A stretch of 64,000 bases of DNA from Lysobacter terrestris (GTDB taxonomy: Bacteria; Pseudomonadota; Gammaproteobacteria; Xanthomonadales; Xanthomonadaceae). How positions within the stretch are numbered: position 1 is the first letter of the stretch; each line of letters begins with the position of its first letter. This document shows positions 53,507-63,098 of the stretch, in pieces. The position numbers and the translations under genes were made by a program. The stretch is from contig NZ_CP060820.1 in assembly GCF_014489475.1 (NCBI RefSeq), positions 682,001 through 746,000 on the forward strand. Direction: 5' to 3'. The notes under the pieces are model-generated. The model was not told the origin of the DNA and searched no databases. It saw nothing but the letters and a program-made list of their open reading frames with translations.

Positions 53507-54238
53507 TCAGGCGTAGGCGTCCTCGCCCAGGTCGGCGTTGGAATAGACGTTCTGCACGTCGTCCATGTCTTCGAGCCAGCGCAGCAGCTTGACGACCTGC
53601 TGCGCGGTATCGCCGCTGACGGCGATGTCGTTGTCGGCGCGCAGGGTGACTTCGGCCAGGTCCGGCTTCAGGCCCGCGGCTTCCATCGCCGCCTTCACGT
53701 CGTTGAAGGCCTCGGGCGCGGTGATGACGTCGATCGCGCCGTCTTCCGGGTACACGACGATGTCGTCGGCGCCGGCTTCGATCGCCGCTTCGGTGATCTG
53801 CTCTTCGCTGGCGCCCGACGCGTACGACAGCACGCCCAGCTTCTTGAACATGAAGGCCACCGAGCCGTCGGTGCCGAGGTTGCCGCCGAACTTGCCGAAG
53901 GCGTGGCGCACGTCGGCCACGGTGCGCACCTTGTTGTCGGTCAGGCAGTCGACGATCACCGCGACGCCGCCGGGCGCATAGCCTTCGTAGCGGATTTCCT
54001 CGTAGACGACACCTTCCAGTTCGCCCGTGGCCTTCTTGATCGCGCGTTCGATCACGTCCTTGGACATGTTCACGCCGAGCGCCTTGTCGACCGCCGCGCG
54101 CAGGCGCGGATTGCCGGACGGATCGCCGCCACCGGCACGCGCCGCAACGCCGATCTCGCGGATGATCTTGGTGAAGATCTTGCCGCGCTGGGCGTCGACC
54201 GCGTTCTTGCGGGCTTCGATGGAGGGGCCTCTACCCAT
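53507..54238 (-). CDS. yebC: YebC/TACO1-family protein
   Basis: A 243-residue protein (E. coli YebC is 246). It opens with the [20 protein letters not shown] signature and continues [20 protein letters not shown]. Mid-protein landmarks are [20 protein letters not shown] and [19 protein letters not shown]. The family was annotated as transcription regulators; recent work places members on ribosomes, helping translate difficult peptide stretches. It heads the yebC-ruvC-ruvA run. TAAAAT at 54280-54275 on this strand could be a -10 box, without a clear -35. Confidence 0.96.
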   Translation of the reverse strand: MGRGPSIEARKNAVDAQRGKIFTKIIREIGVAARAGGGDPSGNPRLRAAVDKALGVNMSKDVIERAIKKATGELEGVVYEEIRYEGYAPGGVAVIVDCLTDNKVRTVADVRHAFGKFGGNLGTDGSVAFMFKKLGVLSYASGASEEQITEAAIEAGADDIVVYPEDGAIDVITAPEAFNDVKAAMEAAGLKPDLAEVTLRADNDIAVSGDTAQQVVKLLRWLEDMDDVQNVYSNADLGEDAYA

Positions 54239-54342
54239 GGGTGTTCCGTGCCGTGACTTGTGACGAAGTCGGGAATTTTAGCGCGCCGCAGCTTTGAGAG
54301 GCGTACCCGGCCCCGGGCCTGCCCCGGCGGGCCGGGCTGGGC

Positions 54343-54972
54343 CTACGGGGTCGCGTCCGCGTCGCCGGCAAAGTGCCCGGCACGGAAGAACCGGATCGCC
54401 AGCCGCGCCGCCTCGGTGGAAAACAGCATGCCGCTGTGGCTGGCACGGATGACCGCATGGTCGGCGAGCCCCGGCAGGCGGGTTTCGGCCACGGCGACCG
54501 AGCCGTCATGGGCGTCGGCGAAGTCGCCGAACACATGCCCCAGGCCGTGCGGCACCGATCCGGCGATCGAGCCGACCTGCGCGCGACCGCTCCATTGCTC
54601 GAAGCCCCGCTCCAGCAGGGGCGCGGCCTGTCCCAGCAGCGCCGCCGCCCATGGCCGCTGGCGCATGCCATGCACCGCGCGGCTGCCGTGCAGCGGCGAC
54701 CCCAGGCAGACCACGCGCTCCACCGCGAGCGCGGGGTGGTCGTGCAGGGCTTGCATTGCAACCAGCCCGCCCAGGCTGTGCGCGAGGATGTGCGCGCTGT
54801 CCCGCGCCAGCAGGTCGCCCAGGCGCGCGACGGCCTCCTGCGGGCCGCGCGTCACGCCGTGGTAGCTGAAGGTCGTGCAGTCGAACCCGGCTTCGCGCAG
54901 CCGCGCGCCCAGCCAGGCCATGACCGGGCCGGGCATCCAGATGCCGTGGACGAGGATGACGCGCTGGGACAT
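54343..54972 (-). CDS. Alpha/beta hydrolase (esterase/lipase-like)
   Basis: A 209-residue protein with the alpha/beta-hydrolase pattern. The oxyanion-side VILVHGIWMPGPVMAWLGAR is followed by the nucleophile elbow ILAHSLGGLVAMQALHDHP (Ser about residue 66). Later come LGSPLHGSRAVHGM and a C-terminal His candidate in HAVIRASHSGMLFSTEAA. The short lid-free form resembles PGAP1/triacylglycerol-lipase-type esterases. Substrate unknown. No signal peptide, so cytoplasmic. It follows the GNAT gene by 32 bp and precedes yebC by 104 GC-rich bp (imperfect palindromes, possibly a terminator). Confidence 0.85.
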   Translation of the reverse strand: MSQRVILVHGIWMPGPVMAWLGARLREAGFDCTTFSYHGVTRGPQEAVARLGDLLARDSAHILAHSLGGLVAMQALHDHPALAVERVVCLGSPLHGSRAVHGMRQRPWAAALLGQAAPLLERGFEQWSGRAQVGSIAGSVPHGLGHVFGDFADAHDGSVAVAETRLPGLADHAVIRASHSGMLFSTEAARLAIRFFRAGHFAGDADATP

Positions 54973-55004
54973 CGCGGAGAGCTCGGGGGCGAGATGCCGC
55001 CGTT

Positions 55005-55526
55005 TTACCCGCGCGGCACGCGCCGGTACATGAATTCGCGATCGCGTTGCTGGCCGACGATGAATTCGTATTCACCCGCCTTCTCGAAGCCGTAGCGGGC
55101 GTAGAAGCGCTGCGCGCCGTAGTTCTCCGACCACACGCTGATCCACAGCGGGCGCGGGCCGTCGCGTTCCAGCCAGGCCAGCGCCTGGTCGAACAGCTTT
55201 GCGCCCACGCCGCCACCCTGCACGCGGCCGCTCACGTACAGGCGCTTGAGCTCGCCGTGTTCCCGGCGGGCGTCCTCGTGCGGCAGGCCGCAGGGGCCGG
55301 CAAGCGCATAGCCGATCGCCTCGCCGTCGGCTTCGGCCAGCCACAGGGCGTACAGCGGGCTCTGCAGCAGCGTCTCGTAGGCGGACACCGCGTGCGATTC
55401 GTCGATGAACGCCTGCAGGTCCTGCGCCGAATAGAGGTGGCCGAACGCTTCGGTGAAGGTGGCCGCGCCCAGCGCCGCCAGCACGGCGGCGTCGGTCGGC
55501 ACGGCGCGGCGCACGTGCGTGCTCAC
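55005..55526 (-). CDS. GNAT-family N-acetyltransferase
   Basis: A 173-residue acetyl-CoA-dependent transferase. It starts with the typical VRRAVPTDAAVLAALGAATF. The cofactor pyrophosphate-binding motif A is LKRLYVSGRVQGGGVGAKLF and motif B is ISVWSENYGAQRFYARYGF. The acceptor is unknown. Its ATG overlaps the stop of the acidic-protein gene (ATGA at 55523-55526), so the two are translationally coupled. Confidence 0.92.
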   Translation of the reverse strand: MSTHVRRAVPTDAAVLAALGAATFTEAFGHLYSAQDLQAFIDESHAVSAYETLLQSPLYALWLAEADGEAIGYALAGPCGLPHEDARREHGELKRLYVSGRVQGGGVGAKLFDQALAWLERDGPRPLWISVWSENYGAQRFYARYGFEKAGEYEFIVGQQRDREFMYRRVPRG

Positions 55527-55804
55527 TCGTCGCCTTCTTCGGCTTCTTCGTCCGCGTCCTCGGACTCCTCGTCCTCTTCGCCGGACTCTTCCTCGTCGTC
55601 TTCGTACTCGTAGTCGTCCTCACCGAAGTCCTCGCCGTCCCAGCGGCCTTCGCCGTCGGGCACGAACGCCAGCGACTGCGAGGTGCCGGCCGTCAAACGC
55701 ACCAGCCAGCCGCCGAACACGCGCGCGCGTTCGGTGGTGAACGTGTCGGACGCGCCTTCGTTGGCAAGCTTTTCCCACTCCAGGGCAAATGCGGGTTCGG
55801 TCAT
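55523..55804 (-). CDS. Small protein with strongly acidic C-terminal tail
   Basis: A 93-residue protein. Residues 1-50 look folded (EPAFALEWEKLANEGASDTF; RVFGGWLVRLTAGTSQSLAF). About the last 35 residues are nearly all Asp and Glu with a few Ser, Gly and Tyr. I do not recognise a family. The start at 55804 lies 5 bp after the aspS stop, and its stop overlaps the GNAT gene, so it belongs to the aspS transcript. The tail could bind basic partners such as ribosomal proteins or mimic nucleic acid; this is inference only. Confidence 0.78.
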   Translation of the reverse strand: MTEPAFALEWEKLANEGASDTFTTERARVFGGWLVRLTAGTSQSLAFVPDGEGRWDGEDFGEDDYEYEDDEEESGEEDEESEDADEEAEEGDE

Positions 55805-55809
55805 GGCGG

Positions 55810-57582
55810 TTATTCCTTCGCGGCCTTGGGGCGGACCTGCACGTGCACTTCGGCGAGTTGCACGTCCGGCACCGGCGACGGCGCACCGGTCATCAGGCAC
55901 TGCGCGGTGGTGGTCTTGGGGAAGGCGATGACGTCGCGGATCGATTCGCTGCCGGCCATCAGCGCGGCGATGCGGTCGATGCCGAACGCGATGCCGCCGT
56001 GCGGCGGCGCGCCGTACTTGAGCGCGTCCAGCAGGAAGCCGAACTTGCCTTCCGCCTCTTCCGCGCCGATGCCGAGCAGCTCGAACACCGCCGACTGCAT
56101 CTGCGAACTGTGGATGCGGATCGAACCGCCGCCGATCTCGTTGCCGTTGAGCACCATGTCGTAGCCGCGCGACACCGCGGTCTTGGCATTCGCGCGCAGG
56201 TCCTCGATCGAATCCACGGCCGGCGCGGTGAACGGGTGGTGCAGCGCGACGTAGCGCTTTTCCTCGTCGTCCCACTCGAACATCGGGAAGTCGGTCACCC
56301 ACAGCGGGCGCCAGGCGTTCTCGATGAGGTTGAAGTCCTTGCCGGCCTTCAGGCGCACCGCGCCCATGAAGTCGCTGACCTTGTTGTAGGCACCGGCGCC
56401 GAAGAACACGATGTCGCCGTTGCCGGCGCCGACATGCTTCAGCAGCGCGGCGAAAGCGTCCTCGCTGAAGAACTTCGCGACCGGCGAATTCACCGCACCG
56501 GCGTCGTCGATCTTGGCGTAGGCCAGGCCCTTGGCGCCGAACTTGGCCGCATGCGCGGCGTATTCGTCGATCTGCTTGCGCGACAGCGCGGCGCCGCCGG
56601 GGATGCGCAGCGCGGCGACGCGGCCATCCGGATCGTTGGCGGCCGCGGTGAACACGGCGAATTCACTGGCCTTGACCAGTTCGGCGACGTCGACCAGTTC
56701 CAGCGCGATGCGCAGGTCGGGCTTGTCCGAGCCGTAGCGGCGCATGGCTTCGGCGTAAGTCATGCGCGGGAACTGCGCGTCGAGTTCGATCGCCATCACG
56801 TCGCGGAACACGAAGCGGATCATGTCCTCCACCGTGTCCTGCACGTCGCGTTCGGACACCCACGCGAACTCCATGTCGAGCTGGGTGAATTCCAGCTGGC
56901 GGTCGGCGCGCAGCGCCTCGTCGCGGAAGCAGCGCGCGATCTGGTAGTAGCGGTCGAAGCCCGCCATCATCAGGATCTGCTTGAACAGCTGCGGCGACTG
57001 CGGCAGCGCGTAGAACTCGCCCGGGTGCATGCGCGCCGGCACGAGGAAGTCGCGCGCGCCTTCCGGCGTGGCCTTGGTCAGGATCGGCGTCTCGATGTCC
57101 TGGAAGCCGCGCTCGTCGAGGTAACGGCGCAGCGCCGCGACCAGCTTGGTGCGCGTGCGCATCTTGCGCTGCATGTCCGGCGTGCGCAGGTCGAGGTAGC
57201 GGTACTTGAGGCGGATGTCCTCGCCCGGGTTCTCGTGGGCGTGGAACGGCAGCGGCTCGGCCTTGTTGAGCAGTTCGATCCTGGTCGCGACGACTTCGAC
57301 CTGGCCGGTGCGGATCTTGCTGTTGACCGACTCGCGCTTGCGCACGACGCCGGTGATGCGCAGGCAGTCCTCGTAGCCGACGTGAGCGGCGGCTGACAGC
57401 ACTTCGGCATTGCCAGGAACATTGGCGGCCGGTTCAGCCACGACCTGCACGATGCCTTCATGGTCGCGCAGGTCGATGAAGCACAGGCCGCCGAGGTTGC
57501 GGGCAACGTCGGCCCAGCCGCACAGGGTCACGGTCTGGCCGATCAGGGCCTCATCGATGAGGCCGCAGAAGTGGGTACGCAT
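55810..57582 (-). CDS. aspS: Aspartate--tRNA ligase
   Basis: A 590-residue class-IIb synthetase, identical in length to E. coli AspRS. The N-terminal OB anticodon-binding domain includes [20 protein letters not shown] and [17 protein letters not shown]. Motif 1 is in [20 protein letters not shown], and motif 2 in [24 protein letters not shown] insertion domain (about 280-420) follows, then motif 3 [20 protein letters not shown]. The ATG at 57582 is preceded by GGAGTCTCC; upstream extension lacks homology. The GAD insertion is the bacterial type. It heads a run with the acidic protein, GNAT and hydrolase genes. Confidence 0.98.
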   Translation of the reverse strand: MRTHFCGLIDEALIGQTVTLCGWADVARNLGGLCFIDLRDHEGIVQVVAEPAANVPGNAEVLSAAAHVGYEDCLRITGVVRKRESVNSKIRTGQVEVVATRIELLNKAEPLPFHAHENPGEDIRLKYRYLDLRTPDMQRKMRTRTKLVAALRRYLDERGFQDIETPILTKATPEGARDFLVPARMHPGEFYALPQSPQLFKQILMMAGFDRYYQIARCFRDEALRADRQLEFTQLDMEFAWVSERDVQDTVEDMIRFVFRDVMAIELDAQFPRMTYAEAMRRYGSDKPDLRIALELVDVAELVKASEFAVFTAAANDPDGRVAALRIPGGAALSRKQIDEYAAHAAKFGAKGLAYAKIDDAGAVNSPVAKFFSEDAFAALLKHVGAGNGDIVFFGAGAYNKVSDFMGAVRLKAGKDFNLIENAWRPLWVTDFPMFEWDDEEKRYVALHHPFTAPAVDSIEDLRANAKTAVSRGYDMVLNGNEIGGGSIRIHSSQMQSAVFELLGIGAEEAEGKFGFLLDALKYGAPPHGGIAFGIDRIAALMAGSESIRDVIAFPKTTTAQCLMTGAPSPVPDVQLAEVHVQVRPKAAKE

Positions 57583-57783
57583 GGAGACTCCGGGAAATAC
57601 ACTCGATCCGGCCACGGTTGGAAGCAACGCCGCACAATGGGCGGCCGCCGTGGGCGGGGAAGACGGCATTTTAACGGCAGCGGCGCGTTACTTGCTGGCC
57701 GGCGCGGTACAGAAGGAAGCGGCGGGGAGGTTCCGTCGCGGGTTTCCAACCATCGAAGGCAACCATCCAAGAAGGGGAAGGTC

Positions 57784-58878
57784 ATGAAGACGCTGTTGAA
57801 ACCGCTGCTGGCGGCACTCTGCCTGCTGGCCCTGTCCGCGCCGGCGCTGGCGCAGTACCAGCCGCGGGCCTACGCCCCCGAGGACCTGCGCAGCCTGTCC
57901 TACAACGACCAGGTGCGGGTCATCCGCCTGGAATACCGCGAGCAGTCCGGCGGCCGCGAGATCGCCGACGACCAGCTGCGGTTCTACGTGGACCAGGTCA
58001 ACCGCTCCAACTGGCGCTTCAGCGACATCAAGCGCGACATTTCGAAGTCGCTGGCGGGCTCGACCGGCCCCGGCCCCCTGCCGGGCGGCGCGATCCGCTG
58101 CGAAAGCCCCGACAACCGCAGCCGGGTCTGCCGCACGCCGTGGAGCGGCCCCTCGCGGCTGAGCCGGCAGATTTCCGACACCCGTTGCGAAGAAAGCCGC
58201 AACTGGAGCTCGCAGAACGGCCAGGTCACCGTCTGGGGTGGCTGCCGCGCCGAATTCGTCGAAGGCTGGGGTGGCGGCCAGGGCGGCGCGATCCGCTGCG
58301 AAAGCCCCGACAACCGCAGCCGGGTCTGCCGCACGCCGTGGAGCGGCCCCTCGCGGCTGAGCCGGCAGATTTCCGACACCCGCTGCGAAGAGGGCCGCAA
58401 CTGGAGCTCGCAGAACGGCCAGGTCACCGTCTGGAGCGGCTGCCGCGCCGAATTCGTCGAAGGCTGGGGCGGCGGCCAGGGCGGCACGATCCGCTGCGAA
58501 AGCGCCGACAACCGCGTCGCCAACTGCCGCACGCCGTGGCGCGGCCGCTCGCAGCTGGTCCGCCAGCTCTCCGACCGGCGCTGCGTCGAGGGCCAGAACT
58601 GGAGCAGCAACAACGGCCAGGTCAACGTCTGGGCCGGCTGCCGCGGCGAATTCGCCCGTGCCGGCAGCGGTAGCGGTGGCGGCGACAACGGCTACACGGT
58701 GACCTGCGCCAGCCAGAACGGCGGCTACACCACCTGCAACTGGCCGCCGGGCCAGGGCCGGCCGCGCTTGATCCAGCAGCTGTCGACGCAGGCCTGCATC
58801 GAAGGCCGCACCTGGGGCATGGCCGGCAGCAACCGGATCTGGGTCAACGGCGGCTGCCGTGCCCGCTTCGGCAACTGA
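57784..58878 (+). CDS. Secreted protein with four DUF3011 repeats
   Basis: A 364-residue exported protein. A signal peptide (LLKPLLAALCLLALSAPALA) is followed by a helical N-terminal part (about 30-98, LRSLSYNDQVRVIRLEYREQ). Four DUF3011 modules then follow, each about 66 residues with two or three Cys, an IRCES opening, a CRTPW centre and a W..GCRAEF ending. Modules 1 and 2 are almost identical, 3 is more diverged and 4 (VTCASQNGGYTTCNW) most. The cysteines probably form disulfides in the periplasm or outside the cell. Function unknown. It diverges from aspS across 201 bp and ends at a strong bidirectional terminator. Confidence 0.88.
   Translation: MKTLLKPLLAALCLLALSAPALAQYQPRAYAPEDLRSLSYNDQVRVIRLEYREQSGGREIADDQLRFYVDQVNRSNWRFSDIKRDISKSLAGSTGPGPLPGGAIRCESPDNRSRVCRTPWSGPSRLSRQISDTRCEESRNWSSQNGQVTVWGGCRAEFVEGWGGGQGGAIRCESPDNRSRVCRTPWSGPSRLSRQISDTRCEEGRNWSSQNGQVTVWSGCRAEFVEGWGGGQGGTIRCESADNRVANCRTPWRGRSQLVRQLSDRRCVEGQNWSSNNGQVNVWAGCRGEFARAGSGSGGGDNGYTVTCASQNGGYTTCNWPPGQGRPRLIQQLSTQACIEGRTWGMAGSNRIWVNGGCRARFGN
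58084..58677 (+). repeat. Three tandem 198-bp coding repeats in the DUF3011 gene
   Basis: Units begin at 58084, 58282 and 58480 (each opening GGCGGCGCGATCCGCTGCG or a close variant), exactly 198 bp or 66 codons apart. A diverged fourth module fills 58678-58878. Units 1 and 2 differ at only a handful of bases, which points to a recent in-frame duplication. Confidence 0.92.
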
Positions 58879-58913
58879 GCGACCCTGCTGGAATAAAGCA
58901 GGCTGGAAAGACA

Positions 58914-58950
58914 AACGGCGGCTCGCGCAAGCGGGCCGCCGTTCTTGTTT
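58914..58950. terminator. Bidirectional rho-independent terminator
   Basis: A perfect 9-bp stem (AACGGCGGC at 58914-58922 and GCCGCCGTT at 58935-58943) whose loop has further CGC/GCG pairing. It is followed by CTTGTTT on the plus strand and by a T-rich TTTGTCTTT on the minus strand. It lies between the convergent DUF3011 and FmdB genes and can serve both. Confidence 0.8.
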
Positions 58951-58981
58951 GCGGCCCGGGAGTTGCGGGCCTGAGCGCGGA

Positions 58982-59305
58982 TCAGGCCGGCTTGGCGTCG
59001 GACTTCGCCGGCTCGGCCTTCTTCTCGGCCGGCTTGCTGTCTGCGGCCTTGGCTTCCGCGGGCTTGCTGCCCGACCCGGACGCAGCCGCGGCATCGCCGG
59101 CCAGGTTGCGCTTCTTGTCGCCGTCCTTCTTGAAGTCGGTTTCGTACCAGCCGCCGCCGGCCAGGCGGAACTGCGGCGCGGTCAGCTGGCGACGCACCTG
59201 GGCCTCATTGCAGGCCGGGCAGTGCGCCGGATCCGGGTCCGAGAGCTTCTGCAGACGGTCGAAGCTGTGGCCGCAGGCGGCGCATTCGAAGGCGTAGATC
59301 GGCAT
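58982..59305 (-). CDS. FmdB-family zinc ribbon protein
   Basis: A 107-residue protein. The N-terminal FmdB/CxxC zinc ribbon is PIYAFECAACGHSFDRLQKL, followed by CPACN, giving two CxxC pairs. A GGGWYETDFKK motif typical of the family follows. The remainder is a low-complexity Lys/Ala/Pro/Glu tail (repeated KPAE and AKAA units). The family is linked to regulation of amidase and formamidase genes, but no general function is proven. It lies 85 bp downstream of yheS. Confidence 0.88.
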   Translation of the reverse strand: MPIYAFECAACGHSFDRLQKLSDPDPAHCPACNEAQVRRQLTAPQFRLAGGGWYETDFKKDGDKKRNLAGDAAAASGSGSKPAEAKAADSKPAEKKAEPAKSDAKPA

Positions 59306-59389
59306 GGCGGGAAGGTGAGGCGAACGGACGAACTGGGTGGATGAGGGCGATTGCGGCCGGAATCAAGCGGCCGCCCACAGCGTGTGGAC

Positions 59390-61240
59390 TCAGGCGGCGT
59401 CGTACAACTGCAGCAGCGCGCCTTCCGCGTCCGCCAGTTGCGCCACCAGCGCATCGCGCTGGCGCGACAGTTCGGCGGCGTTGGTGCCGCCGTCGGCGTA
59501 GACGTCGGGGTCGGCCAGGTCCATGTCGATCGCGTGCAGTTTGGATTCCAGCTCGGCCACGCGCGCTTCAGCCTGCGCCAGCTTGACCGGGTTCGGCGGC
59601 TTCTTCTTGTTCGCCGCCACGGTCGGTGCCGGCGCGGCCTTGGCCGATGCCTTGGGCTTGCTGTCCGCCGCTTCGCGCGTGCGCAGCCACACCGCGTAGG
59701 CGTCGAGGTCGCCGTCGAACGGCTGCGCCACGCCGTCGGCCACGCGCCAGAACGTCTCGCAGACCAGGCCGATCAGGTGGCGGTCGTGCGAGACCAGCAC
59801 GATCGCGCCGTCGAACGTCGCCAGCGCTTCGGCCAAGGCCTCGCGCATGTCGAGGTCGAGGTGGTTGGTCGGTTCGTCGAGCAGCAGCACGTTGGGCTGG
59901 CGCCACGCGATCAGCGCCAGCGCCAGGCGCGCGCGTTCGCCACCGGAGAACTTGTCGACCGATTCGAACGCGCGGTCGCCGGGGAAATTCCACTTGCCGA
60001 GGAAGTCGCGCAGCTGCTGCGTCGACACGCCCGGGGCGATGTCGCCGAGGTGGTCGATCGGGCTGGTGCCTTCGCGCAGCGATTCCACCGTGTGCTGGGC
60101 GAAGTAGCCGATGCGCAGGTCGGGATGGCCGCCGCGCTCGCCGTCGAGCAACGGGATCTCGCCGACCAGCGACTTCACCAGGGTCGACTTGCCGGCGCCG
60201 TTGGGACCGAGCAGGGCTACGCGGTCGCCGGCTTCGAGGATGAAGCCCACCTGGTCCAGGACCGTGTGCTCGCCATAGCCGCAATCGGCGTGCATCAGGC
60301 GCAACAGCGCATGCGGCAACTTCGCCGGCGCCGGGAATTCGATGCGCAGCGCGCGCTCCACGCGCACCGCTTCGGTATTGGCCATCTTGGCCAGGCGCTT
60401 GACCCGCGACTGCGCCTGCTTGGCCTTGGCGGCGCTGGCGCTGAAGCGGTCGATGAAGCTCTGCAGGTGCGCGCGCTCGGCTTGCACCTTCTCGTGGGTG
60501 ATCTGCTGCAGGCGCAGGTGTTCGGCGCGCTGGCGCTCGAACGCGGTGTAGTCGCCGGTGTAGAGCTTGGCCTTGCCGTCGTGCAGGTGCAGCGTGTGCG
60601 TGGTGACCTCGTCGAGGAACTCGCGGTCGTGCGAGATCAGCAGCAGCGTGCCCGGGTATTTCAGCAGCCACTGCTCCAGCCACAGCACCGCATCGAGGTC
60701 CAGGTGGTTGGTCGGTTCGTCGAGCAGCAGCAGGTCCGACGGTGTCATCAGCGCGCGCGCGAGGTTCAGGCGCACGCGCCAGCCACCGGAGAATTCCTTC
60801 ACCGCGCGTTCGTGGGTGTCGGCGGTGAAGCCCAGGCCGTGCAGCAGCTTGCCGGCGCGCGCGGTGGCGTCGTAGCCACCGAGTTCTTCCAGCTTGTGGT
60901 GCGCTTCGGCGACGGCTTCCCAGTCCTCGCGCTCCATCGCCTCGCGCTCGGCACGCAGCACCGCGTGCACGGCGGCATCGCCGGAGAGCACGAAGTCGAG
61001 CGCGGGGTCGTCCAGCGCCGGGGTTTCCTGCGCGACGCTGGCGATGCGCACGCGCGCGGGCACGTCGATGTCGCCGCGGTCGGCCTCGACGTCGCCCTGG
61101 ATCGCCGCGAACAGCGAGGACTTGCCGGTGCCATTGCGGCCGATGACGCCCAGGCGCCAGCCTGCCTGCAAGGTCAGGTCGACGTTGGACAAAAGGAGGC
61201 GTTCGCCCCGGCGCAGGGCGAAATCACGGAAGGCGATCAT
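59390..61240 (-). CDS. yheS: ABC-F ATPase YheS
   Basis: A 616-residue soluble tandem ABC protein (E. coli YheS is 637). ABC1 has Walker A GRNGTGKSSL, signature FSGGWRVRLNLARAL and Walker B LLLLDEPTNHLDLD. A P-site tRNA-interaction linker follows (RLQQITHEKVQAERAHLQSF). ABC2 has GPNGAGKSTL, FSGGERARLALALIA and LLLDEPTNHLDLDMR. A Lys-rich linker precedes a C-terminal coiled coil (VAELESKLHAIDMDLADPDV). ABC-F proteins relieve ribosome stalling. The ATG at 61240 matches the family N-terminus; TACAAT lies only 7 nt upstream (see findings). It diverges from ybaL. Confidence 0.95.
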   Translation of the reverse strand: MIAFRDFALRRGERLLLSNVDLTLQAGWRLGVIGRNGTGKSSLFAAIQGDVEADRGDIDVPARVRIASVAQETPALDDPALDFVLSGDAAVHAVLRAEREAMEREDWEAVAEAHHKLEELGGYDATARAGKLLHGLGFTADTHERAVKEFSGGWRVRLNLARALMTPSDLLLLDEPTNHLDLDAVLWLEQWLLKYPGTLLLISHDREFLDEVTTHTLHLHDGKAKLYTGDYTAFERQRAEHLRLQQITHEKVQAERAHLQSFIDRFSASAAKAKQAQSRVKRLAKMANTEAVRVERALRIEFPAPAKLPHALLRLMHADCGYGEHTVLDQVGFILEAGDRVALLGPNGAGKSTLVKSLVGEIPLLDGERGGHPDLRIGYFAQHTVESLREGTSPIDHLGDIAPGVSTQQLRDFLGKWNFPGDRAFESVDKFSGGERARLALALIAWRQPNVLLLDEPTNHLDLDMREALAEALATFDGAIVLVSHDRHLIGLVCETFWRVADGVAQPFDGDLDAYAVWLRTREAADSKPKASAKAAPAPTVAANKKKPPNPVKLAQAEARVAELESKLHAIDMDLADPDVYADGGTNAAELSRQRDALVAQLADAEGALLQLYDAA

Positions 61241-61408
61241 GGCCTGTATTGTACGGGGACAGCCCGGCCAATCCGCCCGCACCGGCCAGCACCGACCTGA
61301 TCGGCGCCCCCGCGGGCTTTGCGGGATCGGTCCGCTGCCGCGGCCGCGCTGGACCCCGCCCCGCTTCGGCCCCATTGAGGCATCCGCCCCCATCGACAAC
61401 GAGGTCGA

Positions 61409-63091
61409 ATGCACCACACCTCCCTCATCGCCATCCTCGTCGCCGGCTTCGGCCTGGCCTTCATCTTCGGCGCGCTCGCGCAGCGCCTGCGCCTGTCGCC
61501 GCTGGTGGGCTACCTGGTCGCCGGCATCATCGCCGGGCCGTTCACCCCGGGCTTCGTCGGCGACCAGACGCTGGCACCGCAGCTGGCCGAGATCGGCGTG
61601 ATCCTGCTGATGTTCGGCGTCGGCCTGCACTTCTCGCTGAAGGACCTGCTCGAGGTGAAGCGGATCGCGGTGCCGGGGGCGCTGGTGCAGATCGTGTTCG
61701 TGTCGCTGCTGGGCTGGGGACTGGGGCGCTGGTTCGGCTGGGACAACGGTGCGGCGCTGGTGTTCGGCATCTCGCTGTCGGTGGCCAGCACCGTGGTGGT
61801 GCTGCGCGCGCTGGAGGAACGCCGCCTGCTCGACACCACGCGCGGCCGCATCGCCGTGGGTTGGCTGATCGTCGAAGACCTGGTGATGGTGCTGGTGCTG
61901 GTGCTGCTGCCGGCGATGGTCGGCATGCTCAAGGGCGAAGGCGGCGACGCCACCGCGATCCTCGCCGAACTGATCAAGACCGTGTTCAAGGTCGGCGCGT
62001 TCATCGCGGTGATGCTGCTGGTCGGCCGCCGCGTGGTGCCGTGGATCCTCGAACGCGTCGCCGGCACCGGCTCGCGCGAACTGTTCACCCTGTGCGTGCT
62101 GGCGATCGCGCTGGGCGTGGCGTTCGGTTCGGCCGAACTGTTCGGCGTGTCGTTCGCGCTGGGTGCGTTCTTCGCCGGCTTGCTGCTCAACGAATCCGAA
62201 TTCAGCCACGAAGCAGCGAACGAGACCCTGCCGCTGCGCGACGCGTTCGCGGTGCTGTTCTTCGTTTCGGTGGGCATGCTGTTCAACCCGAGCATCCTGA
62301 TCGAACGCCCGGTGGAGGTGCTGGCGACGTTCGCGATCGTGGTCGCCGGCAACGGCATCGCCGCGTGGACGGTGGCGCGCCTGCTCGGCAAGACCGGTTC
62401 GACCGCGCTGCTGCTGGCGATCGCGCTGTCGCAGATCGGCGAGTTCTCCTTCATTCTCGCCGGCCTCGGCGTGCAGCTCGACGTGCTGCCCAAGGACGGC
62501 CAGGACCTGATCCTGGCCGGCGCGCTGCTCTCGATCACCTTCAACCCGCTGCTGATGGCGTGGCTGGACAGCCGCGTCGCGGCCGAGAAGCGCGTCGCGC
62601 AGAAGCTGGCCGACGACGAGGCGCCGCCGATCCCGGAAGGCATCCGCGACCACGTGCTGCTGGTCGGCTACGGCCGCGTCGGCCGCGAGCTCGCGCGCGT
62701 GCTGCGCGAGCACGGCGTGCCGCTGGTGGTGATCGACGGCGAGGACCACCTGGTCGAGCGCGCCCGCGCCGACGGCCTGCCCGCGATCCGCGGCAACGCC
62801 GTCAACGAGAACGTGCTGCGCGAGGCCATGCCCGAACGCGCGCACATGGCGCTGCTGGCGATCCCCAACGCGCTGGAAGCGGGCGAGATCATCGCCACGC
62901 TGAAGAAGGTCAACCCGACGCTGAGCATCGTCGCCCGCGGCCACAGCGACAACGAGGTCAAGCACCTGCTCGACCACGGCGCCGATGCCGCGGTGATGGC
63001 CGAACGCGAGCTTGCCCACAGCTTCGCCGAGATGGTGATGGCCACCCCGCCCTATCGCGGCGCGCGCCACTTGCCGCCGGCCACCACCTGA
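61409..63091 (+). CDS. ybaL: Kef-type cation/proton antiporter YbaL
   Basis: A 560-residue CPA2 antiporter (E. coli YbaL is 558). About 12 membrane helices lie in the first 390 residues, opening [20 protein letters not shown] and including [17 protein letters not shown] and [22 protein letters not shown]-terminal TrkA-N/RCK domain follows from about 412 ([20 protein letters not shown]), with the Rossmann glycine motif. It exchanges potassium or another monovalent cation for protons, with nucleotide control. It is 7 bp upstream of yceH. Confidence 0.95.
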   Translation: MHHTSLIAILVAGFGLAFIFGALAQRLRLSPLVGYLVAGIIAGPFTPGFVGDQTLAPQLAEIGVILLMFGVGLHFSLKDLLEVKRIAVPGALVQIVFVSLLGWGLGRWFGWDNGAALVFGISLSVASTVVVLRALEERRLLDTTRGRIAVGWLIVEDLVMVLVLVLLPAMVGMLKGEGGDATAILAELIKTVFKVGAFIAVMLLVGRRVVPWILERVAGTGSRELFTLCVLAIALGVAFGSAELFGVSFALGAFFAGLLLNESEFSHEAANETLPLRDAFAVLFFVSVGMLFNPSILIERPVEVLATFAIVVAGNGIAAWTVARLLGKTGSTALLLAIALSQIGEFSFILAGLGVQLDVLPKDGQDLILAGALLSITFNPLLMAWLDSRVAAEKRVAQKLADDEAPPIPEGIRDHVLLVGYGRVGRELARVLREHGVPLVVIDGEDHLVERARADGLPAIRGNAVNENVLREAMPERAHMALLAIPNALEAGEIIATLKKVNPTLSIVARGHSDNEVKHLLDHGADAAVMAERELAHSFAEMVMATPPYRGARHLPPATT

Positions 63092-63098
63092 GGTCGCC

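Noticed and set aside
58084-58677. Possible assembly artefact from repeated sequence
   Set aside because: The units differ at several bases and are in frame with a diverged fourth copy, which fits real duplication better than a duplicated read, though long reads would settle it.
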